Notes: a model not told the origin generated them from the sequence alone. A stretch of 64,000 nt of DNA from Tessaracoccus lacteus (GCF_029917005.1 NZ_CP123967.1:2666001-2730000); one strand, 5' to 3'; numbered from the stretch's first letter, positions 1 through 8,500 are shown. Numbers and translations: made by a program.

Positions 1-473
1 GGCCTCGAGGACCGGGCGGGTGGCCCGCCACAGGGTCTTCCAGGCACAGCCCAACTGGCGGGCCAGGCCCTGGACCGAGGCGTTCTCCCTGCGCATCTGC
101 CCGACCGCCCAACCGACGGCCCGGGTCGTGAGCAACGCCCGCCGCCCCGCGACGCTGGGGTCCTGCTCGAGGAATGTGCCGGTCGGGCACGACGGCTCCG
201 GACACAACCAGCGACGCTTCCGCCACACCAGCCTGACCGGGGAACCGAAGCACGGGGCGTCGATCAGCCGGACGGACTGCCGGCCGTGAGCGTGCGCGAC
301 CACCCCGCACGTCGGGCAGCCCATCACTGCAGGCGGCGACGATTCGACCTGGACCCTGAGCCGGCGGTCGTCGCGGTCGACGCGGTCACATGAAGGCCGG
401 GAAGCCCGACAAGATGATCACAGCGCTGGCAGTACACGCCGCCAACGCAACGGCAGGACGTAGGATCGGGCAT
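1..473 (-). pseudogene. ISL3-family transposase, 5' part, frameshifted, runs off the window
   Basis: Reading the minus strand from the ATG at 473 gives MPDPTSCRCVGGVYCQRCDH and then LVGLPGLHVT. The family pattern continues in the next frame as VDRDDRRLRVQVESSP, GCPTCGVVAHAHGRQ and a helix-turn-helix-like stretch (ASVQGLARQLGC). This is the N-terminal zinc-ribbon plus HTH layout of ISL3 (Transposase_12) DDE transposases. The frame change lies near 381-384, where one missing G would restore it. The coding sequence leaves the window at base 1, so the DDE core is not visible. Either the gene is dead or there is a one-base sequencing error. It marks the left edge of the low-G+C RiPP island. Confidence 0.75.
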
Positions 474-568
474 CGGCAAGGTCCTTGCGGATCAGGTGGT
501 GTGGTAACCCCGATTCTTGAGGGCCTCGCCCCTCACACCCGCTCCAACACGCCGACCCCGCCGGCCAC

Positions 569-598
569 GCTCACCCCACGCTCAAGTCAGAAGAGCCC
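569..598. repeat. Probable ISL3 terminal inverted repeat
   Basis: Read on the minus strand, the sequence begins GGGGCTCTTCTGACTTGAGC, and GGCTCTT at the tip is typical of ISL3-family ends. It lies about 100 bp upstream of the transposase start at 473, where an element end should be. I see no other gene in 474-696. The matching repeat would lie outside the window, so the 8-bp target duplication cannot be checked. Confidence 0.55.
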
Positions 599-696
599 CC
601 ATGTCGGACTCTCCTTCAGGACCTACATAACGGCCCTGCCACTAAGTCTGACGCGCGACACCACGACACCGCCGACATGTAGCCAAGTTGCGAGAA

Positions 697-1974
697 TCAG
701 AGTGGCAGATCCCGCCACTGGGCAGGGCGCGGTATCTCCCTTATACGCTTTGCAAAAACTGAGACGCCCAGCGCGACCAGCATCGGGCTGAGCGCGACAG
801 TGTAGGCCACAGTCGGACCGAAGCCCTGCAATGCGAGCCCAACCAAGAAGGGCGCCACAGCACCGATGCCCACCGAAAACGTCGCCAGCAACGCCTGGGC
901 TCTTCCCTGCATTGACTCTGGAGTAGAAGCAAAGAAGTACCCAGCCATGGCGGCATTGATAGCAGGCACACCAAGGAATGTCAGCATCAGGAGGACGACA
1001 AGCGGAGCACCACTGTTGAACACGGCGATCCCCGCCATACCGACGGCGAGCCACAAGAACGTCAGAGAGATCACGAACCCGGTGCGAATCTGACGGATAA
1101 CAACACCAGCCACGATGGCCCCGACGATGACCGAGATACCTGCCGCCGTTGTGAGCAGGCCCGCGTCCAGTGCACGGCCAGTACGAGCGACAGCCGTGAA
1201 CTGAGTAGTCGTCATCACACCGCTGACACTGAAGTTGACAGCGCCCACCAACAACGCGAGGAGTAACGCGCGGGGTCGATGCCGAAGCCACCTGACTGCC
1301 TCCACCATGAGGCCCAATGCACCTTGCGCCTTCTCACCACCCGTAGGGGCAACTCGCAGCGGGCGAATCAGTATGGCCGAGAGGCACTGAAGCGCTGCCG
1401 CTATCGCGAGGCTCGCGCCAGTTGCGATACCCAGAAGAAAACCACCGACAGGGGCGGCTGCGAGCCGTAACGCCGCATCGCGGCCCTCATTGACCGTAAT
1501 GGCCTGGGGATAGCGCTCCACTGTCACCACGCTCCGCAGGAGGGCATCGCTGGCTTCCCCCAGCCACCCGCTGGTCAATCCGAAGACCGCTGCTGCCCCC
1601 AGCAGGACGCCGAGAGACAGTTGTCCGGACCATCCCAGGACCGCGAGTAGGAACAGCACAACGGCGTTAATCACGCCGCTGAGGACAATAAGTCGCTTGC
1701 GGTCGAATCGATCAATGATCAGCCCACCGGGTATGAGAAAAGCCTGAGTGAGGACAGCCTGAACCGTGCCGACGAGGCCCGCTTGGGCAGCCGACCCGGT
1801 GACCATGAGTGCCAGAAGCGGCAGCACAAAGTCCCGCAGACCAGTGGCTGCAGCAGCTGATGAGTCGGATGCCAGCCACCAGCGGTATGCGGACGGGGTG
1901 GGAGCAGGCCCAGGACCTGATCCCACCCCACCCACCGGTGGCTCAACTACCATGTCACGCGAAGGATTCGGCAC
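697..1974 (-). CDS. MFS transporter of the RiPP operon (probable exporter)
   Basis: This 425-aa protein has about 12 hydrophobic segments. It carries an MFS-type loop (GGLIIDRFDRKRLIVLSG) after the second segment and resembles macrolide-efflux-type (MFS_3) carriers. It is the last gene of the minus-strand operon and begins inside the end of the second precursor gene. A GTG at 1974 overlaps that gene by 28 nt, while an ATG at 1953 overlaps by 7 nt and would give 418 aa. Neither start has a strong Shine-Dalgarno sequence, which suggests translational coupling. From its position I infer export of the modified peptide or self-immunity. Base composition is lower in G+C than in the flanking core genes. 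Confidence 0.8.
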   Translation of the reverse strand: MPNPSRDMVVEPPVGGVGSGPGPAPTPSAYRWWLASDSSAAAATGLRDFVLPLLALMVTGSAAQAGLVGTVQAVLTQAFLIPGGLIIDRFDRKRLIVLSGVINAVVLFLLAVLGWSGQLSLGVLLGAAAVFGLTSGWLGEASDALLRSVVTVERYPQAITVNEGRDAALRLAAAPVGGFLLGIATGASLAIAAALQCLSAILIRPLRVAPTGGEKAQGALGLMVEAVRWLRHRPRALLLALLVGAVNFSVSGVMTTTQFTAVARTGRALDAGLLTTAAGISVIVGAIVAGVVIRQIRTGFVISLTFLWLAVGMAGIAVFNSGAPLVVLLMLTFLGVPAINAAMAGYFFASTPESMQGRAQALLATFSVGIGAVAPFLVGLALQGFGPTVAYTVALSPMLVALGVSVFAKRIREIPRPAQWRDLPL

Positions 1975-2159
1975 TCAATTGGTCGGAACCCTTGGGTCCC
2001 GAGGCCATCCACATCGTCTAGATCCAGCGACATGAATGCCCTCCTCTCCTCCTCCGACAGCACAAAGCGGTCGAGTACATCTTGCGTCTTGCAGGTGAAC
2101 TCTGCCCGTAGAGCATCTTCGTCCGCGAGACGCTCCAGCAGCATCGTGGCATCTGACAT
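1947..2159 (-). CDS. RiPP precursor peptide B (70 aa)
   Basis: The ATG at 2159 is preceded by AAGGAGGAG, so it is preferred over upstream in-frame starts. The peptide begins MSDATMLLERLADEDALRAE and has a leader-like helical region (DVLDRF, SEEERRAFMSLDL). It ends in PIECRILRVTW. Peptide A, encoded 28 bp upstream, has the same architecture and the same tail (P-x-ECRIL-x-x-x-W), so the two are paralogues. The leader resembles the LigA-like or NHLP-type leaders found next to radical SAM RiPP enzymes. The likely core is the C-terminal ~12-16 residues, with one Cys and a terminal Trp. A second Cys lies in the leader (FTCK). The core assignment is inferred from conservation and gene order. Confidence 0.75.
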   Translation of the reverse strand: MSDATMLLERLADEDALRAEFTCKTQDVLDRFVLSEEERRAFMSLDLDDVDGLGTQGFRPIECRILRVTW

Positions 2160-2187
2160 TTGGTCACTCCTCCTTACAAGACTGGAC

Positions 2188-2403
2188 TCACCATGCGATC
2201 TGTAGGATTCTGCACTCAACGGGTGGCAGCCGAGGATCAGCGATCGTCTCGAGAACGGACAGCTCAAGGTCTAGGAAAGCTTGCCTTTCTGGACCGGTCA
2301 CTTCCTCGAAGCGGGCGAGTACCTCCTCGCGGCCGTATCTGAATTCCTCACGGAATTCCGGGTCCGTTGCTAGCCTGCCTAGAATCTCACTGGACTGATT
2401 CAT
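2188..2403 (-). CDS. RiPP precursor peptide A (71 aa)
   Basis: The ATG at 2403 follows a strong AGGAGGTG that lies inside the last codons of the radical SAM gene, giving a 17-nt overlap. The peptide reads MNQSSEILGRLATDPEFREE, then a helical leader (REEVLARF, GPERQAFLDLEL), and ends in PPVECRILQIAW. Its only Cys is in the conserved ECRIL tail shared with peptide B. The DPEFREEF and ERQAFLDL spacing is like that of LigA-type leader peptides. Tight coupling to a RiPP-type radical SAM enzyme makes a precursor role likely. The modification type and cleavage site are unknown. Confidence 0.78.
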   Translation of the reverse strand: MNQSSEILGRLATDPEFREEFRYGREEVLARFEEVTGPERQAFLDLELSVLETIADPRLPPVECRILQIAW

Positions 2404-4354
2404 GTAACACCTCCTCTCGTTCATTTCGCGTTGCAAGGGGATTGGGTGTGGGGCTAGCCATGCGGTTCTTCGCAGCGACTTCGAGGGCCGACCACACCAG
2501 GGGAACCGGGACCTCCGTCGGAACGAACTCATCAAGCCGAACAACTAGACTCAGATAGCGCTGGTCGAGGAGCACGAGAAGACCGAGATCAGTTAGCCGG
2601 TCGAGTGCGTCCGCAACCTCTCTGGAAGCAAAGCCCGCCGAGATGCTCTCCTCAGCGATGCGCCGGGGACTAGCCCCCGAGGCACACGCTGTCAGCAGCC
2701 ATGCATCGACTCCAGACATACTCAGCCGGCGTGGATCGCTGGGGTCCCGTGTATCCAGCACCCATAGCTTCCCTTGGAGAGTGGCTCCGACTAGGAACGC
2801 CTGGCGGTACACCGCGTGCCATCTCTGCAACTCGGCCATGACACCAGTCACGTAGGTGCGGGGGGTCCTCCCATCTGAATACTCATAGTCGAAGTAGTAA
2901 CAAGCATCGAACACGGAGCGAGCGTCTGGTGAGGCGGCAACGGCATCCCAGAGATCTGCGAATATAGGGTGAGGCCGAACGTTCTCGAGCCCAAAATCAT
3001 GTGGCGCATTGAACATCGGACTGAAGCGATCCAAGCGAACCCATCCCCCAGCACCGTCAATGATTCCAGGGGGTTCCAAGTGATACAGGAGAGGGATAAG
3101 CGCTTCCATTGCGTCGTAGTCCTCAGGCTCTTCATCGGGGAAACCGTAGAGCAGATTCCACCCCACTCCGACTCCATGTCGGGCTGCGCTGATGAGAACG
3201 CGAATATTCTGATACGGTCGCACACCTTTTCGCATCAGTTGCAGCACATGAGAGCTGAGACTTTCGATGCCCGGCTGTATCGCGCGCACTCCCGCCTGAG
3301 AAAGCGCGCGCACATCATTGTCACTGATGTTGGATTTGACCTCGTAGAAGATAGTCAAAGGCAGCTGCGCCTCTGCCAGCTTTGGCAAGAGGCTACCGAA
3401 GTAGCTTCTCTCGATGATCGGATCTGTGGTGTAGACAAACCGACCGCCAGACTCGGCTACATCTCGGAACTCCTCGAATGCCCGTTCGGCGGACTTGCTG
3501 GCGAAGGCAATCTGCTCACCGTTCAGCCCACAGAAGGTGCATTGCTGCGCCTGTCCATACCAACAGCCGAGTGCGGTCTCGACTGGGACCCACGCGGTGT
3601 CGGCCTTACCTAGCCCGAGGGCCTCACGCTCAGCAAACCAATGGCGATAGTCAACGCGGGGAAGCGCGTCCATGTGCAGCGGCGCGGCAGCGGGGCCGGC
3701 TACAACCTGGCTTCCATGCCGGGTGACCACTCCTGGTACACCGACCGCAGACTGGCCGCAAGAGATGCGGTGGAGCAGCGCTGGGAACGACTGCTCGGCG
3801 TATCCACGCACCACGTGGTCGAGTTCCGGTACGAGTTCGAGGAGTGCGGGTCCCATTGGGCCCTCGCAGTGTGATCCACCCAGAATGATCTCTCCATCGA
3901 AGCCGTGTTCGCGTAGCTTCTTGATCGCGATGATAGTTGGGAAGAGCGCGAACACCGCAGTGAGCCCGATGACGTCGTAGGAGCCAGAGGCAATTCGGCG
4001 CGTCTCCTCATCGAGGAACCGTGAGAGCGGAGCGTAAGCACGCTCTAAGGTATCGCCCAGACGCTTCACATCGAAGACTTCGCCCATGCGCTGATTCAAG
4101 ATATCCATGAGCGGCTGTATGTCCAACGTCGGATTCACCGCCCTAACAAATGCGATGTCTGCCAAGAGCGAGTCATTCGGTGCACCGCACAACTCCCTGT
4201 AGAGGTCGACTCCAATCGAGTGGGCGCAATGCAGGTTGCTGTAGAGCATCTCTACTGTGTGGCCACTGCTTCGAGCAGCTGAGGCGACGAGACTCAGGCC
4301 AAGTGATGGACGATCGTCATTGAGCGGTGGCATTTGCACCAGAGCGATTCGCAT
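2387..4354 (-). CDS. B12-type radical SAM RiPP maturation enzyme (TIGR03975-like)
   Basis: This 655-aa enzyme starts at the ATG at 4354 (MRIALVQMPPL, with AAAGGAGA upstream) rather than at 4387. The N-terminal ~200 residues look like a cobalamin-binding Rossmann region (IILGGSHCEG). The radical SAM signature GCWYGQAQQCTFCGLNG (Cys 264, 272 and 275) has the C-x7-C-x2-C spacing of RiPP maturation radical SAM protein 1. Other family hallmarks follow: FYEVKSNI, IQPGIESLSSHVLQLMRKGV, WNLLYGFPDEEPEDY, LDRFSPMFN and CYYFDYEY. Members are thought to C-methylate or otherwise modify peptides carried on leaders. The C-terminal ~100 residues form a winged-helix-like tail that may contact the leader. The gene overlaps both neighbours. 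Confidence 0.88.
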   Translation of the reverse strand: MRIALVQMPPLNDDRPSLGLSLVASAARSSGHTVEMLYSNLHCAHSIGVDLYRELCGAPNDSLLADIAFVRAVNPTLDIQPLMDILNQRMGEVFDVKRLGDTLERAYAPLSRFLDEETRRIASGSYDVIGLTAVFALFPTIIAIKKLREHGFDGEIILGGSHCEGPMGPALLELVPELDHVVRGYAEQSFPALLHRISCGQSAVGVPGVVTRHGSQVVAGPAAAPLHMDALPRVDYRHWFAEREALGLGKADTAWVPVETALGCWYGQAQQCTFCGLNGEQIAFASKSAERAFEEFRDVAESGGRFVYTTDPIIERSYFGSLLPKLAEAQLPLTIFYEVKSNISDNDVRALSQAGVRAIQPGIESLSSHVLQLMRKGVRPYQNIRVLISAARHGVGVGWNLLYGFPDEEPEDYDAMEALIPLLYHLEPPGIIDGAGGWVRLDRFSPMFNAPHDFGLENVRPHPIFADLWDAVAASPDARSVFDACYYFDYEYSDGRTPRTYVTGVMAELQRWHAVYRQAFLVGATLQGKLWVLDTRDPSDPRRLSMSGVDAWLLTACASGASPRRIAEESISAGFASREVADALDRLTDLGLLVLLDQRYLSLVVRLDEFVPTEVPVPLVWSALEVAAKNRMASPTPNPLATRNEREEVLHESVQ

Positions 4355-5369
4355 GAGCTCTTCTCCTTTGAAGGTACCGGGCTGCAAGCTGCAGCGTCAT
4401 TTGCTGAGCTTCATCCAAATCCAGAAGGTCAACAGAGCGGTTTCGGATGAGTTGTAGGCACGCACCGCACTGTGAGCGTGCGCCGCGGACATCGGCTGAA
4501 AGAACTTGCGCGACGCCGATTGGACCAAGTTCTGCCAACGCCTGCTGAACCGGGCTGCTCGTGGCCCGGGTGACAATGTCAACCAGTGAATCGGTGGGAA
4601 ATCTGCCAATGATGTGCTCGCGGATGAGTAAGCCGCAGCACACATATGCGGCGCCATCAACATCCACGGTGACGCTGCGTGTCGCAGCGTTGCAAGGCCC
4701 GGCCAATAGCTCAGGCCGAAGCTCAGCCACCCATGTATCGGCGGGTAGATCTGCGGCACGTCCTACTGGAACGAACTGCGAGGCAGCCACCGTGATGCCT
4801 TGGCTCGCCCACCACCCACTGTCGGTATCTCCCCGATCCTCGCGCTGCAGCACTTTGTTCACGGCCACCGCGATTCCGAGCCTTCTCGCGACTGCCACTA
4901 GACGCTTCACACGCACCAGGGGCACGAACTCCTGATGAAAGAGGTCCGTGGATGTCGTCAGACTTATGCGCCCGGTATCCGAGAGGAGTTGTAGACGTGC
5001 CGCTATACGACGCGTGTCAGTGGCCCAGTAGGCATTCGTCGTTATATTAACGTCCATTCCCAGGTCGTGACATGCAGCAACCACACGACTCAACAGTCTG
5101 AACCGCGAGAACGGTTCACCCCCGGTTAATGCGATCGACTGGATACTCGTCAGCGGTGCGGCTTGGCAGAGAATCTCGTGGATGAGGCTCTCATCCATCC
5201 AAGCATGCGCTTCAGGCCCACTCGATGTAATACACATGGTGCAGCGCGCAGGGCAAGACCGCGTAAGAATGATCCCGAGAGACGCACCCGATGATTGCAG
5301 AGAATCAACCCGATCCGCCGGAAGGGGCGCGGGAGCGTTCTCCCTGGTCATATTGGCTGAGCCCTGCAC
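4317..5369 (-). CDS. Radical SAM/SPASM-like peptide-modifying enzyme
   Basis: This 350-aa protein starts at a GTG at 5369, with GGAGG five bases upstream. An internal ATG six codons later (MTREN) is the alternative. The radical SAM motif CPARCTMC (Cys 39, 43 and 46) is followed by ALTGGEPF and by NITTNAYW strand motifs. The C-terminal half carries a cysteine set suited to auxiliary clusters: GPCNAA, YVCCGLL and SQCGACLQL. SPASM-type enzymes in RiPP clusters form thioether, C-C or C-O links or epimerize residues, and the lone Cys in each precursor tail is a plausible target. The 3' end overlaps the start of the B12 radical SAM gene by 38 nt, so the two are probably translated together. Confidence 0.83.
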   Translation of the reverse strand: MQGSANMTRENAPAPLPADRVDSLQSSGASLGIILTRSCPARCTMCITSSGPEAHAWMDESLIHEILCQAAPLTSIQSIALTGGEPFSRFRLLSRVVAACHDLGMDVNITTNAYWATDTRRIAARLQLLSDTGRISLTTSTDLFHQEFVPLVRVKRLVAVARRLGIAVAVNKVLQREDRGDTDSGWWASQGITVAASQFVPVGRAADLPADTWVAELRPELLAGPCNAATRSVTVDVDGAAYVCCGLLIREHIIGRFPTDSLVDIVTRATSSPVQQALAELGPIGVAQVLSADVRGARSQCGACLQLIRNRSVDLLDLDEAQQMTLQLAARYLQRRRAHANRSGANATAQ

Positions 5370-5620
5370 GGGAGCCTCCGTCCGAGCGTCTCTACTACAT
5401 TATGTAGGACTGCGGCAGTGCGCGGAGGTGATCCCGTGAAATTCCCCACAAGCGCATCGAAGTACCACTCAACGCACCCATCGACGGCTGCCGTCATCAG
5501 CACCAGCGGGGAGCCAGACAGGTGTTCGCGCACCGCCAGTTCATCAGACTCCAACCAGCGGACCAACAGCCCGGCCGCCTTCAGGCCACGAAAGGAGCGA
5601 CCCCGTGGATGCCACAGCAT
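5348..5620 (-). CDS. Hypothetical short ORF at the head of the RiPP operon
   Basis: This is a 90-aa reading frame I do not recognise (VDGCVEWYFDALVGNF in the middle). It overlaps the start of the SPASM-like gene by 22 nt, which suits an operon member. Its ATG has no Shine-Dalgarno sequence and sits in the loop of an inverted repeat 19 bp from the end of the ISL3 element. The true gene may therefore have lost its 5' end and promoter when the IS inserted. It could be a small RiPP accessory protein or a chance ORF. Confidence 0.4.
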   Translation of the reverse strand: MLWHPRGRSFRGLKAAGLLVRWLESDELAVREHLSGSPLVLMTAAVDGCVEWYFDALVGNFTGSPPRTAAVLHNVVETLGRRLPCRAQPI

Positions 5621-5633
5621 GTGTCCACGGGGT
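5600..5633. repeat. 10-bp perfect inverted repeat next to the IS end
   Basis: ACCCCGTGGA (5600-5609) and TCCACGGGGT (5624-5633) are perfect complements around a 14-nt loop. There is no T-run, so it is not a clear terminator. It lies five bases from the left end of the ISL3 element and may be a pre-existing hairpin that the element targeted. Confidence 0.6.
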
Positions 5634-5638
5634 AAGCC

Positions 5639-6852
5639 GGCTCTTCACGAACGAGGGTGTAGTCGGTTGAGCGCGTCGGTGGCCGGGTAGGGGCCGAGGT
5701 CTCCCGGATGATGGAAGTTCTTCACGCTCACCATCGCCGAAAGACCTCGACGTGCTCCACCCTACGTTCGCGACCCCTGACCTGACCACGTTCTGCCGCC
5801 TCGACGAGCTCGGTATGGTCGCCATCGGCCAGTTGATCGAGCCGGATCGGGCTACGATCGAGTGCCGGCCAGTCGAGACGGACCCGTGGTGCCGGAGGTG
5901 CGGCGCTGAGGGCGTGCCGAGAGACACAGTGACGCGTCGGCTCGCGCATGAGCCGTTCGGGCATCGGCCGACGACGCTGCTGGTGCGGGTGCGCCGGTAC
6001 CGGTGCGCGCACTGTCGACGGGCGTGGCGGCAGGACATGACGAAGGCGGCGGCGCCGCGGGCGAAGATCTCCCGCCTCGGCGTGGAGTGGGCGTTGCGGG
6101 GCGTCGTCATCGACCACCTCACCGTGACCCGTGTCGCCGCGGGCCTCGGGGTGTCCTGGAGCGCCGCGAACACCGCGGTGCTCGCCGAGGGCAAGCGCCG
6201 ACTCATCGAGGCCCCTGCCCGGTTCGATGGGGTGACCACGATCGGCGTTGACGAGCACGTCTGGCGTCACACCAGGGTCGGTGACAAGTACGTGACCGTG
6301 ATCATTGACCTCACCCCGGCCCGTGAGAAGACGGGTCCCGCACGGCTGCTGGACATGGTCGAGGGTCGTTCGAAGGCGGTGTTCAAGCAGTGGCTCGCGG
6401 CGCGGCCGACCGAGTGGAGCAAGCGGATCGAAGTCGTCGCGATGGACGGGTTCGCAGGCTTCAAGACCGCCGCCGCCGAAGAACTCCCCGACGCCGTCCC
6501 GGTCATGGACCCCTTCCACGTCGTCCGCCTCGCCGGCGACGCGTTGGACCAGTGCCGACGACGCGTTCAGCAAGACCTGTTCGGGCGCCGCGGGATGAAG
6601 AACGACCCTCTCTACAAGGCCCGCCGCACCCTGCACACCGGCGCGGACCTGCTCACCGACCGGCAGCGCGTTCGACTGGACGCGGTGTTCGCGAGTGAGG
6701 AGCACGTCGAGGTCGAAGCGACTTGGGGCATCTACCAGCGCATCGTCGCCGCCTACCGGGAGCCCGACAAGAAGAAGGCCAAGGAGATGATGCAGTCCGT
6801 GATCGATGCGATCACCACAGGGGTCCCCGCGGCGCTCGTCGAGATCCGCAAC
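5639..6852 (+). mobile_element. ISL3-family insertion sequence, truncated at the right end
   Basis: The left end begins GGCTCTTCACGAACGAGGGT at 5639, an ISL3-type terminus unlike the one at 569-598, so this is a different element. It contains the transposase from 5752. The family similarity stops abruptly near 6850 and no right inverted repeat follows, so the right end is deleted. With the remnant at the left of the window it brackets the low-G+C RiPP island. Confidence 0.75.
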
Positions 6853-6867
6853 TCGGTCGCACCATGA
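5752..6867 (+). pseudogene. ISL3-family transposase, C-terminally truncated
   Basis: The 371-aa frame has the N-terminal zinc ribbon (CRRCGAEG, YRCAHCRRAW), an HTH region (RVAAGLGVSWSAANTAV), and the DDE acids in GVDEHVWR and AMDGFAGFKTA. PVMDPFHVVRLAGDALD is the usual block after the second Asp. Intact relatives run to about 420-440 residues and continue past ALVEIR into a block holding the catalytic Glu. Here ALVEIR is followed by the unrelated NSVAP and a stop. The protein therefore lacks the last part of the active site and should be inactive. Confidence 0.85.
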
Positions 6868-6947
6868 TCGGATCCCATGCCGGCACCCTAGAGCGCGACG
6901 CGGCCCGCGGCATCACACCGTGGTCGCGGCGCCGTAGGCCACCGGTC

Positions 6948-8354
6948 TCAGGCGACGGGCAGGGGCGAGTAGCCGGTCCCGCCCCAGGAGCGCAGCATCA
7001 GGAACAGCGGGACAGCGAGGATCGCCATCGCCACGTACGGGGAGATGAGGTCCTGCAGCGGCGGGAGCAGCCCGGCGGCGAGCACGCCCAGCAACCACAG
7101 CCGGTTCCAGCGCCCCCCGAGGCGGCAGAGCACGAAGAAGGGGATGAACCACGTCACGTACCAAGGCTGCAGCGCAGGGCCGCACACGCAGGCGACCACG
7201 AGCACCGCGACGAGGAAGGGCCACGGCCTGGCGACCGTGTCACCGCGCGGGCCGAGCAGCACCCACACGACCACGATGCCGATGGCGATCAGGACGCTGG
7301 ACGCGAGGCTGACGAGCTGGTTCGCTGTGGCGACCGGCAGCAGCTCGTGGTAGCGGAAGAACGACGCGACCCAACTGAGCGGGGCGTTGCTCGTCGCCTC
7401 GATCGGGTTGCCGGCCGTCGGGTTCCGCCATCCGAGGCCGAAGCTGACCGACGAGGCGAGGAAGGCGGCCACCGTGATAGCCCCGGGGACGACCGCGGTG
7501 GCGGCGAGCCTGCCCCAGCCGTCCCCCTCGCGGCGTCGCAGCTGCCAGGCGACGGCGACCAGGCCCAGCCCGAAGAGGGCCGCGGACTGTTTGATGCCCA
7601 TCGCCAGCCCGAGCAGCAGGCCGCCGACGACCAGCCCCCGCCAGCCCCGCCACCCGAGATCGCAGGCGGCGAGCACCGCGGCGGCGGCGAGCGCGACCAT
7701 CAGCGCATCGTTGTGCACGCCACCTACCCACTGGACGAGGATCACGGGGTTCAGGAGCCCGGCCCAGAGCGCGAGGCGGGGATCGACGCCGACCCTTCGG
7801 GCGAGTGCGGGCAGCACGAAGGCCAGGATCACGAGAGCCAGCACGGCCGGGAGGCGCATGGCCACCGTCGTCCAGTACAGGTCGGCGCCGGCGAGCCGGG
7901 ACAGGAGCCCGAAGATGTCGAGCTGCAGCGACGGGTACACCGAGGTGGTGTCGAACCAGTGGATGCCGACCAGCAGCCCCGGCTGCCCGGCGGCGCCCAG
8001 AGTCGTGACGTAGGGGTCGAAGCCGTTGTCCACCTGCCAGCCGGTCGCCCCGTAGGCGTACACGTCGCGTGAGTGCAGCGGGAAGGAGAAGATCATCGGC
8101 AGGGACCAGATGGCCGCCGTCAGCAGCGGGCGCTTCCACCGGGGGCCGAGCTGCCACCAGGCGAGCAGGATGACCGCGTGGGCCGGGAACGTGACCAGCG
8201 GACGCCACCAGGACGCGCGGTGCTCAAGGAGCCCGTGGAGATCCGCGTTGACGGCCCCCATCACGACCAGGACGCCCATGAGGCCCGCGAACACCCACCA
8301 CCACGGTCGCACGGGCTGTTCCTCGGGCGCGCTCCTCAGCCAAGTCAACGGCAC
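6948..8354 (-). CDS. MptB-like polyprenol-phosphomannose-dependent mannosyltransferase
   Basis: This is a 468-aa integral membrane protein with about 12-13 hydrophobic segments and GT-C fold features. The acidic motif HSRDVYAYGATG lies in the first large outer loop, followed by WQVDNGFDPYVTTLG and a later GVHNDALMVALA. These are features of actinobacterial MptA/MptB alpha-1,6-mannosyltransferases, which use polyprenyl-phosphomannose to build lipomannan-type glycolipid cores outside the membrane. The gene stands alone and diverges from ndh. Substrate and linkage are inferred from the family. It is the first core gene after the IS remnant, and G+C returns to the high host level here. Confidence 0.75.
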   Translation of the reverse strand: MPLTWLRSAPEEQPVRPWWWVFAGLMGVLVVMGAVNADLHGLLEHRASWWRPLVTFPAHAVILLAWWQLGPRWKRPLLTAAIWSLPMIFSFPLHSRDVYAYGATGWQVDNGFDPYVTTLGAAGQPGLLVGIHWFDTTSVYPSLQLDIFGLLSRLAGADLYWTTVAMRLPAVLALVILAFVLPALARRVGVDPRLALWAGLLNPVILVQWVGGVHNDALMVALAAAAVLAACDLGWRGWRGLVVGGLLLGLAMGIKQSAALFGLGLVAVAWQLRRREGDGWGRLAATAVVPGAITVAAFLASSVSFGLGWRNPTAGNPIEATSNAPLSWVASFFRYHELLPVATANQLVSLASSVLIAIGIVVVWVLLGPRGDTVARPWPFLVAVLVVACVCGPALQPWYVTWFIPFFVLCRLGGRWNRLWLLGVLAAGLLPPLQDLISPYVAMAILAVPLFLMLRSWGGTGYSPLPVA

Positions 8355-8500
8355 CTGTTCCCACTCCCGACTCGTTCCAGGCGACGTGCGCCGCCTGACG
8401 CTACCGTAACGTCCCAGCGTCTGTCGGACTCCATGCAGGGCTGGCGGGGGGATTAGGTTACGCTGTCCTGGCGAAATCCCTATCTGTTCGAAGGAGCTGC

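Noticed and set aside
20..289. 89-aa plus-strand ORF
   Set aside because: The opposite strand encodes a clear ISL3 transposase N terminus over the same bases.
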